Below are positions 1 to 6,479 of a stretch of 35,673 bases of DNA, one piece after another. Each line of letters starts with the position of its first letter. Position 1 is the first letter of the stretch. This DNA is from Candidatus Aerophobota bacterium. Lineage in GTDB: Bacteria; Aerophobota; Aerophobia; Aerophobales; JAGGXI01. A program made the position numbers and the translations under genes. Location: positions 1-35,673 of the forward strand of contig JAGGXI010000031.1 in assembly GCA_021163155.1 (NCBI GenBank), read 5' to 3'. The notes beneath the pieces are model-generated. The model made no database searches and was not told where the DNA came from. It was given only the letters and a program-made list of their open reading frames with translations.

Positions 1-143
1 ACCATAATCTATCCTCCTTCATATTATTTAAGAAGAAGGATAGCATATATAATTTGTTTTGAGAAAGATCTGTGGATATACTCCACTTTTAAACTTTAAT
101 TACTCCAGTTTTAAAATTTAATTAACATACGTTTAAGAAATTC

Positions 144-172
144 TTGACAACTTGAAAATAATAATATAAATT
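144..172 (+). promoter_or_regulatory. Candidate sigma-A promoter of the NEW3/ABC operon
   Basis: A perfect -35 box TTGACA lies at 144-149. The AT-rich stretch after it offers TATAAA at 165-170 (15-nt spacer) or TAAATT at 167-172 (17-nt spacer) as -10. It lies about 65 nt upstream of the first gene, which has its own GGGAGG ribosome site at 219-224. The -10 assignment is ambiguous. Confidence 0.5.
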
Positions 173-234
173 AAAATGAAGGATAGCTTTATTAAAAAAT
201 TAAAGAACCTAAAAATCTGGGAGGTAAAGAGAGG

Positions 235-1476
235 ATGAACACCAAAGCTAAAGTTTTAATCTTTTTCTTTTTTATATCAGCATTAGTGATAAGTGGAAGT
301 TCTGGAATTGCCCAAAATGAGAAGCCTCAAAAAGACTTCTCTATTTTCCCTAAATATACAAATATAGTTGTTGAAAAAGGTAAAGAAGTAGAGATAGATG
401 TAAAGATTATTAATACAGGGAAAGAAGAAGAAGCGGTGGTTCTTTCAGTTATTTCAGAAAAGAAGGCAAAAAATTGGAATGCCCGCCTGGAAACCCAATG
501 GGATAAGATGAAGATTCGTAGTTTATATTTGCTTCCGGAAAAGCCCGACAATACAGCAAGTTTAAAATTTTGCATCAATCCTCCAGAAAGTGCAAAAGAA
601 GGAGATTATAACTTTATTCTAAGGGGGATTACAAAGGACAAAAAAGTTCATAAATCCGTCCCTATTACAATTGGCCTTATAGCAAAAGCAGAAGAGCAAC
701 ATCCAAAAAAGGTTCCTGGAGAGATAAAACTCATCACAAAATACCCGAGTGTGAAGAATCCTGCAGGGAAAAATTTTGAGTTTGAAATTGAAGTGAAAAA
801 CAATACAGATAAATCCCGTATAATAAACTTAGGAATTAAACTTCCTGTTGGATGGCGCGCCTATTGTAGTCCAAGATGGGAAAAAGAAAAAAGAATTTCC
901 GCAGCGAAGATAGATGCTAAAAGTTCGGAGCATTTACTCCTTACCATAATTCCACCTATAAATGTTTCCAAGGGAGATTATCCTATAACCTTTGCTGTTA
1001 CCTCAGAAAAGGAGACGGAAACTATTGAGCTTAAGGCAGCAGTTACCGGTACTTACAAACTTAAAATGGGCACAGAAAAAGGACAATTAAACGTTGATGC
1101 AATTGCCGGTAAGGAAAAGCATTTTATCATTTATCTATGGAATGAAGGTTCGACGGCAATTGATGATATAAGCTTTTTTTCCAATAAGCCTGAAGAGTGG
1201 GAGGTATCTTTTAAACCAAATAAACTCTCCTCTCTTCCTCCTTATGAAGAAGCACAAAAGCCTGAGAAAGTGGAGGTAGCTATAAAGCCTTCTATCAGAA
1301 CTCTACCAGGAGACTATATGGTTACCATAACCGCTGCCGGCAAACAAGACCAAAATAAGGTAGATTTAAGAACTACTGTAAAGGTATCTACAAAATGGGG
1401 ATGGGTAGGAATTATAATTATCATTGTAGTAATAGCTTCCCTTGCAGGAATATTTATTCGATTAAAGAGGAGATAA
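235..1476 (+). CDS. Membrane-anchored extracytoplasmic protein with NEW3/CARDB-like Ig domains
   Basis: This 413-residue protein has an N-terminal signal sequence (hydrophobic core about residues 7-22, likely end near GIAQ at 24-27). Beta-rich repeats of about 100 residues follow, and a single C-terminal membrane helix (about 390-408) is capped by RLKRR. The repeats, roughly 35-145, 165-265 and 275-385, carry the pattern of NPCBM-associated NEW3 domains, including phrases such as LPVGWRAYCSP and LPGDYMVTITA. The bulk should face outward, held by the C-terminal anchor. The start is supported by GGGAGG at 219-224. Its stop codon abuts the ATG of the downstream ABC ATPase, and proteins of this class often sit beside ABC-2 exporters, so it is probably an accessory of that transporter. 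The specific ligand is unknown. Confidence 0.8.
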   Translation: MNTKAKVLIFFFFISALVISGSSGIAQNEKPQKDFSIFPKYTNIVVEKGKEVEIDVKIINTGKEEEAVVLSVISEKKAKNWNARLETQWDKMKIRSLYLLPEKPDNTASLKFCINPPESAKEGDYNFILRGITKDKKVHKSVPITIGLIAKAEEQHPKKVPGEIKLITKYPSVKNPAGKNFEFEIEVKNNTDKSRIINLGIKLPVGWRAYCSPRWEKEKRISAAKIDAKSSEHLLLTIIPPINVSKGDYPITFAVTSEKETETIELKAAVTGTYKLKMGTEKGQLNVDAIAGKEKHFIIYLWNEGSTAIDDISFFSNKPEEWEVSFKPNKLSSLPPYEEAQKPEKVEVAIKPSIRTLPGDYMVTITAAGKQDQNKVDLRTTVKVSTKWGWVGIIIIIVVIASLAGIFIRLKRR

Positions 1477-2409
1477 ATGGAGTGGATTGTAGAAACTGAT
1501 AAGCTTAGTAAAGCTTATAATGGAATTAAAGCGGTTGATCAACTAAATTTTAAGATAAAAGAGAGTGAAATATTTGGATTTCTTGGACCTAATGGGGCAG
1601 GAAAGACAACTACCATCCTAATGATTTTAGGACTTACAGAACCTACTTCGGGTAAGGTGAAAGTTTATGGGCATGATGCTACAAGGGAAGCACTTAAAGT
1701 TAAACGGGTGACAGGATATCTCCCTGAAAATGTCGGTTTTTATGAGGATTTAACTGCAAAGGAAAACCTAAGATATATAACAAGGTTAAATGGCATACCA
1801 GATAAGAAGTCGCTCCCAAAGATAGATGAGATTTTAGAAGAAGTAGGCCTTTCAGAGGTAACCGATACAGAGGTAGGAAAATTTTCCAAAGGAATGAAAC
1901 AGCGTTTAGGGATGGGAGCTGTCTTTGTTAAAAATCCAAAATTTGCCATTTTAGATGAACCTACCGCAGGAATAGACCCTGAAGGAGTTGACCAAATCTT
2001 AAAGTTTATAGTAAAAATAAGCAGAGAGCAGAATATCACTATATTATTATCTTCTCATCTTCTCTATCAAGTTCAAAAAATTTGTGACCGAGTAGGAATA
2101 ATTACAAAAGGGCATATGATAGCTCAAGGCTCTATGGATGAGATAGGAAAGGAAATAATAAAAAAAGAGGAGACTCTACTTGAAATACAAGTATCTAAAG
2201 TAACCCCAAATCTTATTAATTCCATAAAAGAGATAGAAGGAGTAAAAAATATTGAAAAATCGGATAATCATTTCCTTGTAAAGTGCGACAGAGATTTAAG
2301 AGAAAAGATATCGAAAACTATTGTAGAAAATGGAAGCCTTCCTCTACAAATAAAAACTCAAGACTATACATTGGAAGAAATTTATATAAAATATTTTAGA
2401 GAAGGGTGA
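1477..2409 (+). CDS. ABC transporter ATP-binding protein (ABC-2/NatA-NosF type)
   Basis: This 310-residue protein is an ATPase of an ABC-2 type exporter. Visible motifs are Walker A GPNGAGKTT (37-45), a YLPEN segment (81-85) where the Q-loop lies, signature FSKGM (136-140), Walker B FAILDE (156-161) and switch histidine H194. The C-terminal about 80 residues (from about 225) form an extra domain typical of NatA/CcmA-like ATPases. The ATG directly follows the stop of the NEW3 protein with no gap, so translation is probably coupled. The next gene, a membrane permease, starts 7 nt downstream and supplies the channel. The substrate cannot be told from sequence. NosF-like and drug/polysaccharide exporter ATPases look alike. 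Confidence 0.92.
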   Translation: MEWIVETDKLSKAYNGIKAVDQLNFKIKESEIFGFLGPNGAGKTTTILMILGLTEPTSGKVKVYGHDATREALKVKRVTGYLPENVGFYEDLTAKENLRYITRLNGIPDKKSLPKIDEILEEVGLSEVTDTEVGKFSKGMKQRLGMGAVFVKNPKFAILDEPTAGIDPEGVDQILKFIVKISREQNITILLSSHLLYQVQKICDRVGIITKGHMIAQGSMDEIGKEIIKKEETLLEIQVSKVTPNLINSIKEIEGVKNIEKSDNHFLVKCDRDLREKISKTIVENGSLPLQIKTQDYTLEEIYIKYFREG

Positions 2410-2416
2410 TTTTCAA

Positions 2417-3358
2417 ATGTCAAGACTTAAAGTTGTGTTTTGGAAGGAATTTGCTGATTATTTTAGTAGCCGAAGATTTTTAATATTATTTATTATTATC
2501 TGTATTACCGGAAGCTCAATTACATACATCGCCAGTCAAATTATAGGCCAAGATATTACTAAAGCCTCTGTGGGGTTTATCTTTCTTAAACTTTTTACCT
2601 CCTCTGCTGGAGCTCTACCTTCATTTACTTTCTTTATCAGCTTTTTTGGACCACTCATAGGGATTATCCTCGGATTTGATGCTATAAATAGCGAACACTC
2701 GAGAGGGACAATGAGCTTGGTCTTATCTCAACCAATTTTTAGAGACTCTTTAATTAATGGTAAATTCTTAGCTGGACTGGCCACAGTAGCTATAATGTTA
2801 ATAAGTATTATTTTGGTTATCTCAGGATTGGGCCTCTCTACGCTTGGGATTGTTCCTAACTTAGCAGAAATTTTAAGAATAGGAATTTTTTTTGTAGCTA
2901 GTGTAATTTATATAGGATTTTGGTTAAGTCTGGGAATCCTCTTTTCAATTTTATTTAGACGAACAGCAAGTTCTGCCTTAGCCTCAATAGCTGTATGGAT
3001 TTTTTTCACTTTTTTTATTTATATGGTTGCCAGTGTTATTGCTGACCAATTAGTTCCTGTTACTCATACTGCTACCGCAGAAATGATAACTAAAAATGAA
3101 TATCTTAAGAAAATGATTATGCGCATTTCTCCAGCAACTCTTTTTGAAGAGATTGCAGTTGCTGTGCTCAATCCTTCGGTGAGAGTTTTTGGTTTTGTCC
3201 TTCCCGCTCAAGTAAAGGGTCTAATCCCTAATCCCTTATCTTTAGGTCAAAGCATTATGGTGATATGGCCACAGTTTGTAGGACTAATAGCTTTAATGGT
3301 TATATGTTTTGCTATTTCGTATGTAATATTTATGAGACAAGAAATAAGAGCTACTTAA
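2417..3358 (+). CDS. ABC-2 type transporter permease
   Basis: This 313-residue polytopic membrane protein has about six hydrophobic segments, the first at about 21-41 and the last at about 288-307. It begins MSRLKVVFWKEFADYFSSRR, the usual cytoplasmic KEF-type amphipathic lead of ABC-2 permeases. The phrase GFDAINSEHSRGTMSLVLSQP (about 88-108) matches the conserved E-x-x-x-G-T loop of this family (ABC2_membrane_2/NosY-like). A start at 2417 is supported by GAAGGGTG over the end of the ATPase gene. It is the last gene of the three-gene operon. About 70 nt separate it from the next promoter, and I see no clear terminator hairpin there. Confidence 0.88.
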   Translation: MSRLKVVFWKEFADYFSSRRFLILFIIICITGSSITYIASQIIGQDITKASVGFIFLKLFTSSAGALPSFTFFISFFGPLIGIILGFDAINSEHSRGTMSLVLSQPIFRDSLINGKFLAGLATVAIMLISIILVISGLGLSTLGIVPNLAEILRIGIFFVASVIYIGFWLSLGILFSILFRRTASSALASIAVWIFFTFFIYMVASVIADQLVPVTHTATAEMITKNEYLKKMIMRISPATLFEEIAVAVLNPSVRVFGFVLPAQVKGLIPNPLSLGQSIMVIWPQFVGLIALMVICFAISYVIFMRQEIRAT

Positions 3359-3427
3359 TTTTCTTCTTTAAATTTCTTCCTGGAGAAAAAGTCGTTTATC
3401 CCTCCATCTGCCCATCTACATTCTTAT

Positions 3428-3455
3428 TTGACTAATTAAAATTTTCTGATATAAA
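3428..3455 (+). promoter_or_regulatory. Extended -10 promoter upstream of the sigma factor gene
   Basis: The -35 box TTGACT (3428-3433) and -10 box TATAAA (3450-3455) are separated by 16 nt. A TG dinucleotide one base before the -10 gives an extended -10 element. The expected start site lies about 45-50 nt upstream of the GTG start at 3513. It could drive sigma factor, rpsF and ssb as one transcript. Confidence 0.62.
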
Positions 3456-3512
3456 GAAAGCGACAGGTAGTAATTAACCCTTTCATAGAAAGTAGTATCG
3501 TAGGAGAAAAAA

Positions 3513-4673
3513 GTGGAAAAGATGGAACTTGAAAAAGAGATAAAAAAAGAAAATATTAGTTCCTCATCAACTACAGTAGAAAAATATTTGGAAAAAATAG
3601 GCGAGACTCCCCTGCTTACAAAAGAACAAGAAATGGAATTAGCTAAAAAGATGGGGGAGCAAAGAGAAAAATTAAGAGAACTTATCATAAAGGTAGTTGA
3701 TATTATTAAAAATAACCAAGAGCTTCTTGCTCTTTTTAAAGAAAAAAAGAAAATATATAAGAGTTTAACCAATTTTAAAACAAATTTAAATAAGATAATA
3801 AAAATAGCTGATTTTCTGAAACAAAAAAAGGATGAGATATGTAAAATAAGATTTAATGGAAATAGGGAGGAATGGGGAAAAATTTTAGAAGAAATCGAAA
3901 AGACAGTTCTCACTTATAAAATGTATAAGAAAAAGATGATGAAAGCTAATCTACGATTAGTAGTAAGCTTTGCTAAAAAGTACACAGGTAAAAGTATCTC
4001 TTTTTTAGATCTCATTCAAGAAGGAAACATTGGTCTTTCCCGTGCTGCAGATAAGTTTGATTATAAATGCAATAGACGATTCAGCACTTATGCTAGTTGG
4101 TGGATACGACAATCTTTAAAAAGAGCTATCATTGACCAGCCTCAAATCATTCGTCTTCCTGCTCATGTTGCCTATATATTGAAAAAATTGAGTAAAGTTT
4201 CCAGGGAATTAGAACAAGAACTTAAAAGAGAACCTACCATTGAAGAGATTGCTGGACGAATAAACGTTTCTCCAAAAAAAATTAAAGAAACTATGGGGAT
4301 AAGTCAGAATATTGTTTCCTTTGATACGCTTGTGGGAGAAAATAAGGATATACCCTTGATTGATTTCATTCCCAATTCTTCCATACCCCCTCCCGTTTAT
4401 AGATTTACTTTAGATACGCTTAAAGAGGAAGTTCGAGAATTATTAGAAAAAGTTGTAAAAGATAAACGCGAAATGGAAATATTAAAATTAAGATTTGGAT
4501 TAGAAGAGAAAGGAGGGTATTCTTTGCGAGAAATTGGTAAAAAATATGGAGTAAGTCGGGAAAGAATTAGACAAATTCAGGAAAGAGCTTTAAGCAGGCT
4601 ACGAATCCCTGCAGAGAAAAGAGGCTTGAGAAGCTATCTCCAATTATTGGATGCTCTTAGGACAAACTTATAA
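3513..4673 (+). CDS. rpoD: RNA polymerase primary-type sigma-70 factor
   Basis: This 386-residue sigma-70 factor has region 1.2 at about 21-50 (VEKYLEKIGETPLLTKEQEM), regions 2.1-2.4 at about 140-215 including FSTYASWWIRQSLKRAIIDQ, region 3 at about 220-300, and region 4.2 with helix-turn-helix LREIGKKYGVSRERIRQIQE near residue 340-360. Region 1.1 is lacking and the non-conserved region between 1.2 and 2.1 is short, so it is at the small end of RpoD/SigA proteins. A group-2 paralogue cannot be excluded. It starts with GTG, chosen because TAGGAG at 3501-3506 is well spaced; an ATG three codons later is possible. It lies just 32 nt upstream of rpsF, an unusual position for a sigma gene, and is probably co-transcribed with it. 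Confidence 0.9.
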   Translation: MEKMELEKEIKKENISSSSTTVEKYLEKIGETPLLTKEQEMELAKKMGEQREKLRELIIKVVDIIKNNQELLALFKEKKKIYKSLTNFKTNLNKIIKIADFLKQKKDEICKIRFNGNREEWGKILEEIEKTVLTYKMYKKKMMKANLRLVVSFAKKYTGKSISFLDLIQEGNIGLSRAADKFDYKCNRRFSTYASWWIRQSLKRAIIDQPQIIRLPAHVAYILKKLSKVSRELEQELKREPTIEEIAGRINVSPKKIKETMGISQNIVSFDTLVGENKDIPLIDFIPNSSIPPPVYRFTLDTLKEEVRELLEKVVKDKREMEILKLRFGLEEKGGYSLREIGKKYGVSRERIRQIQERALSRLRIPAEKRGLRSYLQLLDALRTNL

Positions 4674-4705
4674 TAAAAATATCAGAATAAAAAGGAGATT
4701 CATAA

Positions 4706-5077
4706 ATGTCTTTATATAAGTTAACTCTTATTCTTAAAATAGAATTAGATAAGGAAAAAAGAGAAGAGTTGCTAAAAAAGATTAAAGATACTATTAATAA
4801 TAAGGATGAAGGGGAGATAAAAAATGTCTCTGATGGAAAAGTAAGAAAGCTTGCTTATGAAATAGACAAAAATAAAGAAGGGATTTTTACAACAATTGAT
4901 TTTGAGATACTTCCTTCAAAAGTCAAAGAAATTAAAGATTTCCTTAAAACTCAAGAGGGAGTAATAAGAGCAATGATTACAAAGGTAGAAAAACCTTTAA
5001 AAGCAAGTAACAAAAAAAAGAAAAAGGAGGTTACCCAACTTGAATCGAGTAATCTTAATAGGCAATCTGACTCGTGA
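4706..5077 (+). CDS. rpsF: 30S ribosomal protein bS6
   Basis: This 123-residue protein has the bS6 fold signature: MSLYKLTLILKIELDKEKRE at the start, then VRKLAYEIDKNKEGIF and a C-terminal LKTQEGVIRAMITKVEK. S6 binds S18 on the 30S platform. It is longer than the usual 95-100 residues because of a lysine-rich tail (KKKKKEV) and about 12 extra codons that overlap the start of ssb by 38 nt. The start is set by AAGGAG at 4692-4697. The canonical order rpsF-ssb-rpsR-rplI is kept downstream, although rpsR is now separated by repeat DNA. Confidence 0.95.
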   Translation: MSLYKLTLILKIELDKEKREELLKKIKDTINNKDEGEIKNVSDGKVRKLAYEIDKNKEGIFTTIDFEILPSKVKEIKDFLKTQEGVIRAMITKVEKPLKASNKKKKKEVTQLESSNLNRQSDS

Positions 5078-5477
5078 TCCTGAGCTTCGATATACTCCTG
5101 ACGGGACACCCGTAGCAAGTTTTACAATAGCTATTGACCGTCCTTTCACAAGTCATCAAGGGGAAAAGCAAACTGACTTTATTCCTATTGTGGTATGGCG
5201 AAAAGCAGCGGAGAATTGCTCAGAATATTTATCAAAAGGAAGCCAGGTAGCTATAGATGGGAGATTACAAATACGTTCTTACGAAGATAAGGACGGGATT
5301 AAAAGAAAAGTATCCGAGGTAATTGCCTGGAAAGTAAAATTTTTACAGAGATTTAAAAAGCGTGCACCGGCAGAGAATGTTGAGGAAGATATAGAAAATG
5401 AGATAGATAAAGTCCATCTTGATGAAAAAAAACAAGAAAGTGGAGAGAGCGAAGACGCTATCCCCTTCGGAGAGTAA
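5040..5477 (+). CDS. ssb: Single-stranded DNA-binding protein
   Basis: This 145-residue SSB has an OB-fold (about residues 1-105), beginning with the family hallmark MNRVILIGNLTRDPELRYTP. An acidic disordered tail follows. The start is TTG, which the conserved N-terminus makes certain. Its AAAGGAGG ribosome site (5023-5030) lies inside the lysine codons of rpsF, so the two genes overlap by 38 nt and translation is probably coupled. The tail ends SEDAIPFGE instead of the usual terminal DDIPF, adding two residues after the phenylalanine whose carboxylate normally docks partner proteins. The protein binds single-stranded DNA during replication and repair. Confidence 0.95.
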   Translation: MNRVILIGNLTRDPELRYTPDGTPVASFTIAIDRPFTSHQGEKQTDFIPIVVWRKAAENCSEYLSKGSQVAIDGRLQIRSYEDKDGIKRKVSEVIAWKVKFLQRFKKRAPAENVEEDIENEIDKVHLDEKKQESGESEDAIPFGE

Positions 5478-5491
5478 AAAGCGGAAAAACA

Positions 5492-5523
5492 GGATTAGAG
5501 GATTAGAGGATTAGAGGATTAAA
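5492..5523 (+). repeat. GGATTARA octamer tandem array (4 units)
   Basis: Three perfect units of GGATTAGA are followed by one of GGATTAAA. The same octamer array appears on the opposite strand at 8044-8075, 26492-26523 and 26576-26615. Confidence 0.9.
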
Positions 5524-5586
5524 GGGAAAACAAAAAAGCCGAAGAAAAAACCAAGAAAAACAAGAAAAACAGGATTAGAGATACTG

Positions 5587-5610
5587 GTAGCCGCAACTTT
5601 TAAGTTGCGC
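5587..5610 (+). repeat. REP-like element, type A (GTAG head plus palindrome)
   Basis: GTAG at 5587-5590 is followed, after one base, by arms CGCAACTT (5592-5599) and AAGTTGCG (5602-5609) around a TT centre. A second, identical copy begins at 5622. The GTAG head plus palindrome is the classical architecture of REP elements mobilised by RAYT (Y1) transposases. No such transposase lies in this window. Confidence 0.8.
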
Positions 5611-5621
5611 AAAATCAGAGG

Positions 5622-5675
5622 GTAGCCGCAACTTTTAAGTTGCGCAAGTAAACGCAGGCTGAAACCTGCGGCTAC
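5622..5675 (+). repeat. BIME-like inverted REP pair (type A then type B)
   Basis: A type A REP (GTAG 5622-5625, arms 5627-5634 and 5637-5644) is followed by a type B palindrome in the opposite orientation (arms CGCAGGCT at 5653-5660 and AACCTGCG at 5663-5670, with one mismatch), ending in CTAC (5672-5675). The spacer is AAGTAAA-like. A head-to-head REP pair of this kind is the definition of a BIME. It is nearly identical to the reverse complement of 7935-7988. Confidence 0.8.
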
Positions 5676-5702
5676 CAATCAAGTAATTAAAGGATTAAAA
5701 AT

Positions 5703-5724
5703 ACTACCGAATTCATTCGGTAGT
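5703..5724. repeat. Perfect 22-bp palindrome bounded by CTAC/GTAG
   Basis: Arms ACTACCGAAT (5703-5712) and ATTCGGTAGT (5715-5724) flank a TC centre. CTAC and GTAG lie at both ends, so it may be a self-complementary member of the same REP-like repertoire. It could also act as an intercistronic hairpin upstream of rpsR. Confidence 0.65.
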
Positions 5725-5744
5725 AGCTTATGTCTGTCGACGAA

Positions 5745-5764
5745 ACGGTAACTTTAGTCACCGT
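5745..5764 (+). other. Imperfect hairpin just upstream of rpsR
   Basis: ACGGT (5745-5749) pairs with ACCGT (5760-5764), and inside it ACT pairs with AGT across a TT loop, with one A/C mismatch. It lies 32 nt before rpsR. It may be another dispersed palindrome or a leader structure. I cannot assign a function. Confidence 0.4.
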
Positions 5765-5796
5765 CCTATATAATTTAATCAAGGAGGAAAGATTTA

Positions 5797-6015
5797 ATGG
5801 GTAAAATTATGTTAAGAAAAAAAAAGGTCTGTAATTTTTGCCGAACACAAAGTAATTTTATAGATTACCATGATATAAAAACTTTACATTACTATGTAGA
5901 TAATCGAGCTCGAATAAAAAGTAGAAGACGCACGGGTATATGTGCTAAACATCAGAGAATGCTTTCCAAAGCTATTAAGAAAGCAAGAGAGATGGCAATT
6001 CTTCCTTATAAATGA
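5797..6015 (+). CDS. rpsR: 30S ribosomal protein bS18
   Basis: This 72-residue protein has the typical bS18 core: YYVDNRARIKSRRRTGICAKHQRMLSKAIKKAREMAILPY (about 33-71). The N-terminal CNFC pair (residues 12 and 15) together with C49 and H52 form a potential zinc site, the C+ form of S18. S18 partners with bS6 on the 30S platform. AAGGAGG at 5781-5787 is an excellent ribosome site. It is separated from ssb by about 320 bp of repeats, but rplI follows after 14 nt. Confidence 0.95.
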   Translation: MGKIMLRKKKVCNFCRTQSNFIDYHDIKTLHYYVDNRARIKSRRRTGICAKHQRMLSKAIKKAREMAILPYK

Positions 6016-6029
6016 TACAGGAGTAGAAA

Positions 6030-6479
6030 ATGAAAATTGTACTAATGCAAGATATAGAACATTTAGGGAAAAAAGAGGAGATAGTAGAAGTAAGTGATGG
6101 TTATGGACGTAATTTCCTTCTTCCAAAAAAAATAGCCCTGCAAGCTACCCCTGCCAATATTAAACAATTGGAGGAGAAAAAAAGAACAGTCCAAGAAAAA
6201 AAAGAAAAAGGGAAATTGAAAGCTCTAAAAATAGCTAAAAAATTAAAAGGAGCTAAATTAACAATAGAAAGAGAGTTAGGAAAAGAAGGAAAATTGTTTG
6301 GTGCTGTTACTTCACATGACATTGCTCAAGAGATAGAAAAAAAATTTCATTTAGATATAGATCATAGAAAGATTAATTTAGAAGAACCTATCAAAGTTAT
6401 AGGGATTGAAAAGGTTTCTCTTAAACTTCATCCTGAAGTAAGGATTGAGGTAGAGGTAGAGATAAAAAAGAGAGATTAA
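6030..6479 (+). CDS. rplI: 50S ribosomal protein bL9
   Basis: This 149-residue protein is full length for bL9. The N-terminal RNA-binding domain begins MKIVLMQDIEHLGKKEEIVE and contains VSDGYGRNFLLPKKIALQAT, the L9 signature. A long charged connecting helix (about 50-80) leads to the C-terminal domain (about 85-149, with LFGAVTSHDIA). AGGAG at 6019-6023 serves as ribosome site. The gene ends the ribosomal cluster. Its stop codon overlaps the stop codon of the convergent murC by two bases (TTAA at 6476-6479), so no room is left for an intergenic terminator. Confidence 0.95.
   Translation: MKIVLMQDIEHLGKKEEIVEVSDGYGRNFLLPKKIALQATPANIKQLEEKKRTVQEKKEKGKLKALKIAKKLKGAKLTIERELGKEGKLFGAVTSHDIAQEIEKKFHLDIDHRKINLEEPIKVIGIEKVSLKLHPEVRIEVEVEIKKRD

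Larger units (their letters stand above)
5489..5684 (+). repeat. Composite repeat module, copy 1 (long inverted repeat arm)
   Basis: This module reads octamer array, AAGAAAA-rich tract, GGATTAGAGATACTG, then a REP pair. Its reverse complement is present at 7926-8096 with the same order of parts. The 54-bp core 5622-5675 differs from 7935-7988 at one position. Copy 1 has an extra REP unit at 5587-5610. In both places the module is in sense orientation 3' of a gene (ssb here, murG there), so in the chromosome the two copies form an inverted repeat flanking rpsR, rplI and murC. Confidence 0.82.
5478..5796. other. Repeat-filled intergenic region between ssb and rpsR
   Basis: The 319-bp stretch has no gene. 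In order it holds a GGATTARA octamer array (5492-5523), a purine-rich AAGAAAA tract, two GTAG-headed palindromes and an inverted partner (5587-5675), a longer palindrome (5703-5724), an imperfect hairpin (5745-5764) and a perfect TATAAT (5769-5774) without a clear -35. The ribosome site of rpsR, AAGGAGG, lies at 5781-5787. It interrupts an operon that is normally tight in bacteria. Confidence 0.8.

Noticed and set aside
3416-3913. A 165-codon antisense frame over the sigma factor gene
   Set aside because: It is a shadow of the lysine-rich coding of the sigma factor, has no ribosome site, and overlaps the promoter.
5587-5675. Possible CRISPR array
   Set aside because: The repeats are palindromes with irregular spacing, only two or three units, no unique spacers of equal length, and no cas genes.
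5730-5790. S6:S18-binding leader controlling rpsR
   Set aside because: A small imperfect hairpin exists, but I cannot match the known bulged CCG motif, and such leaders normally precede rpsF. It is left as an unassigned hairpin.
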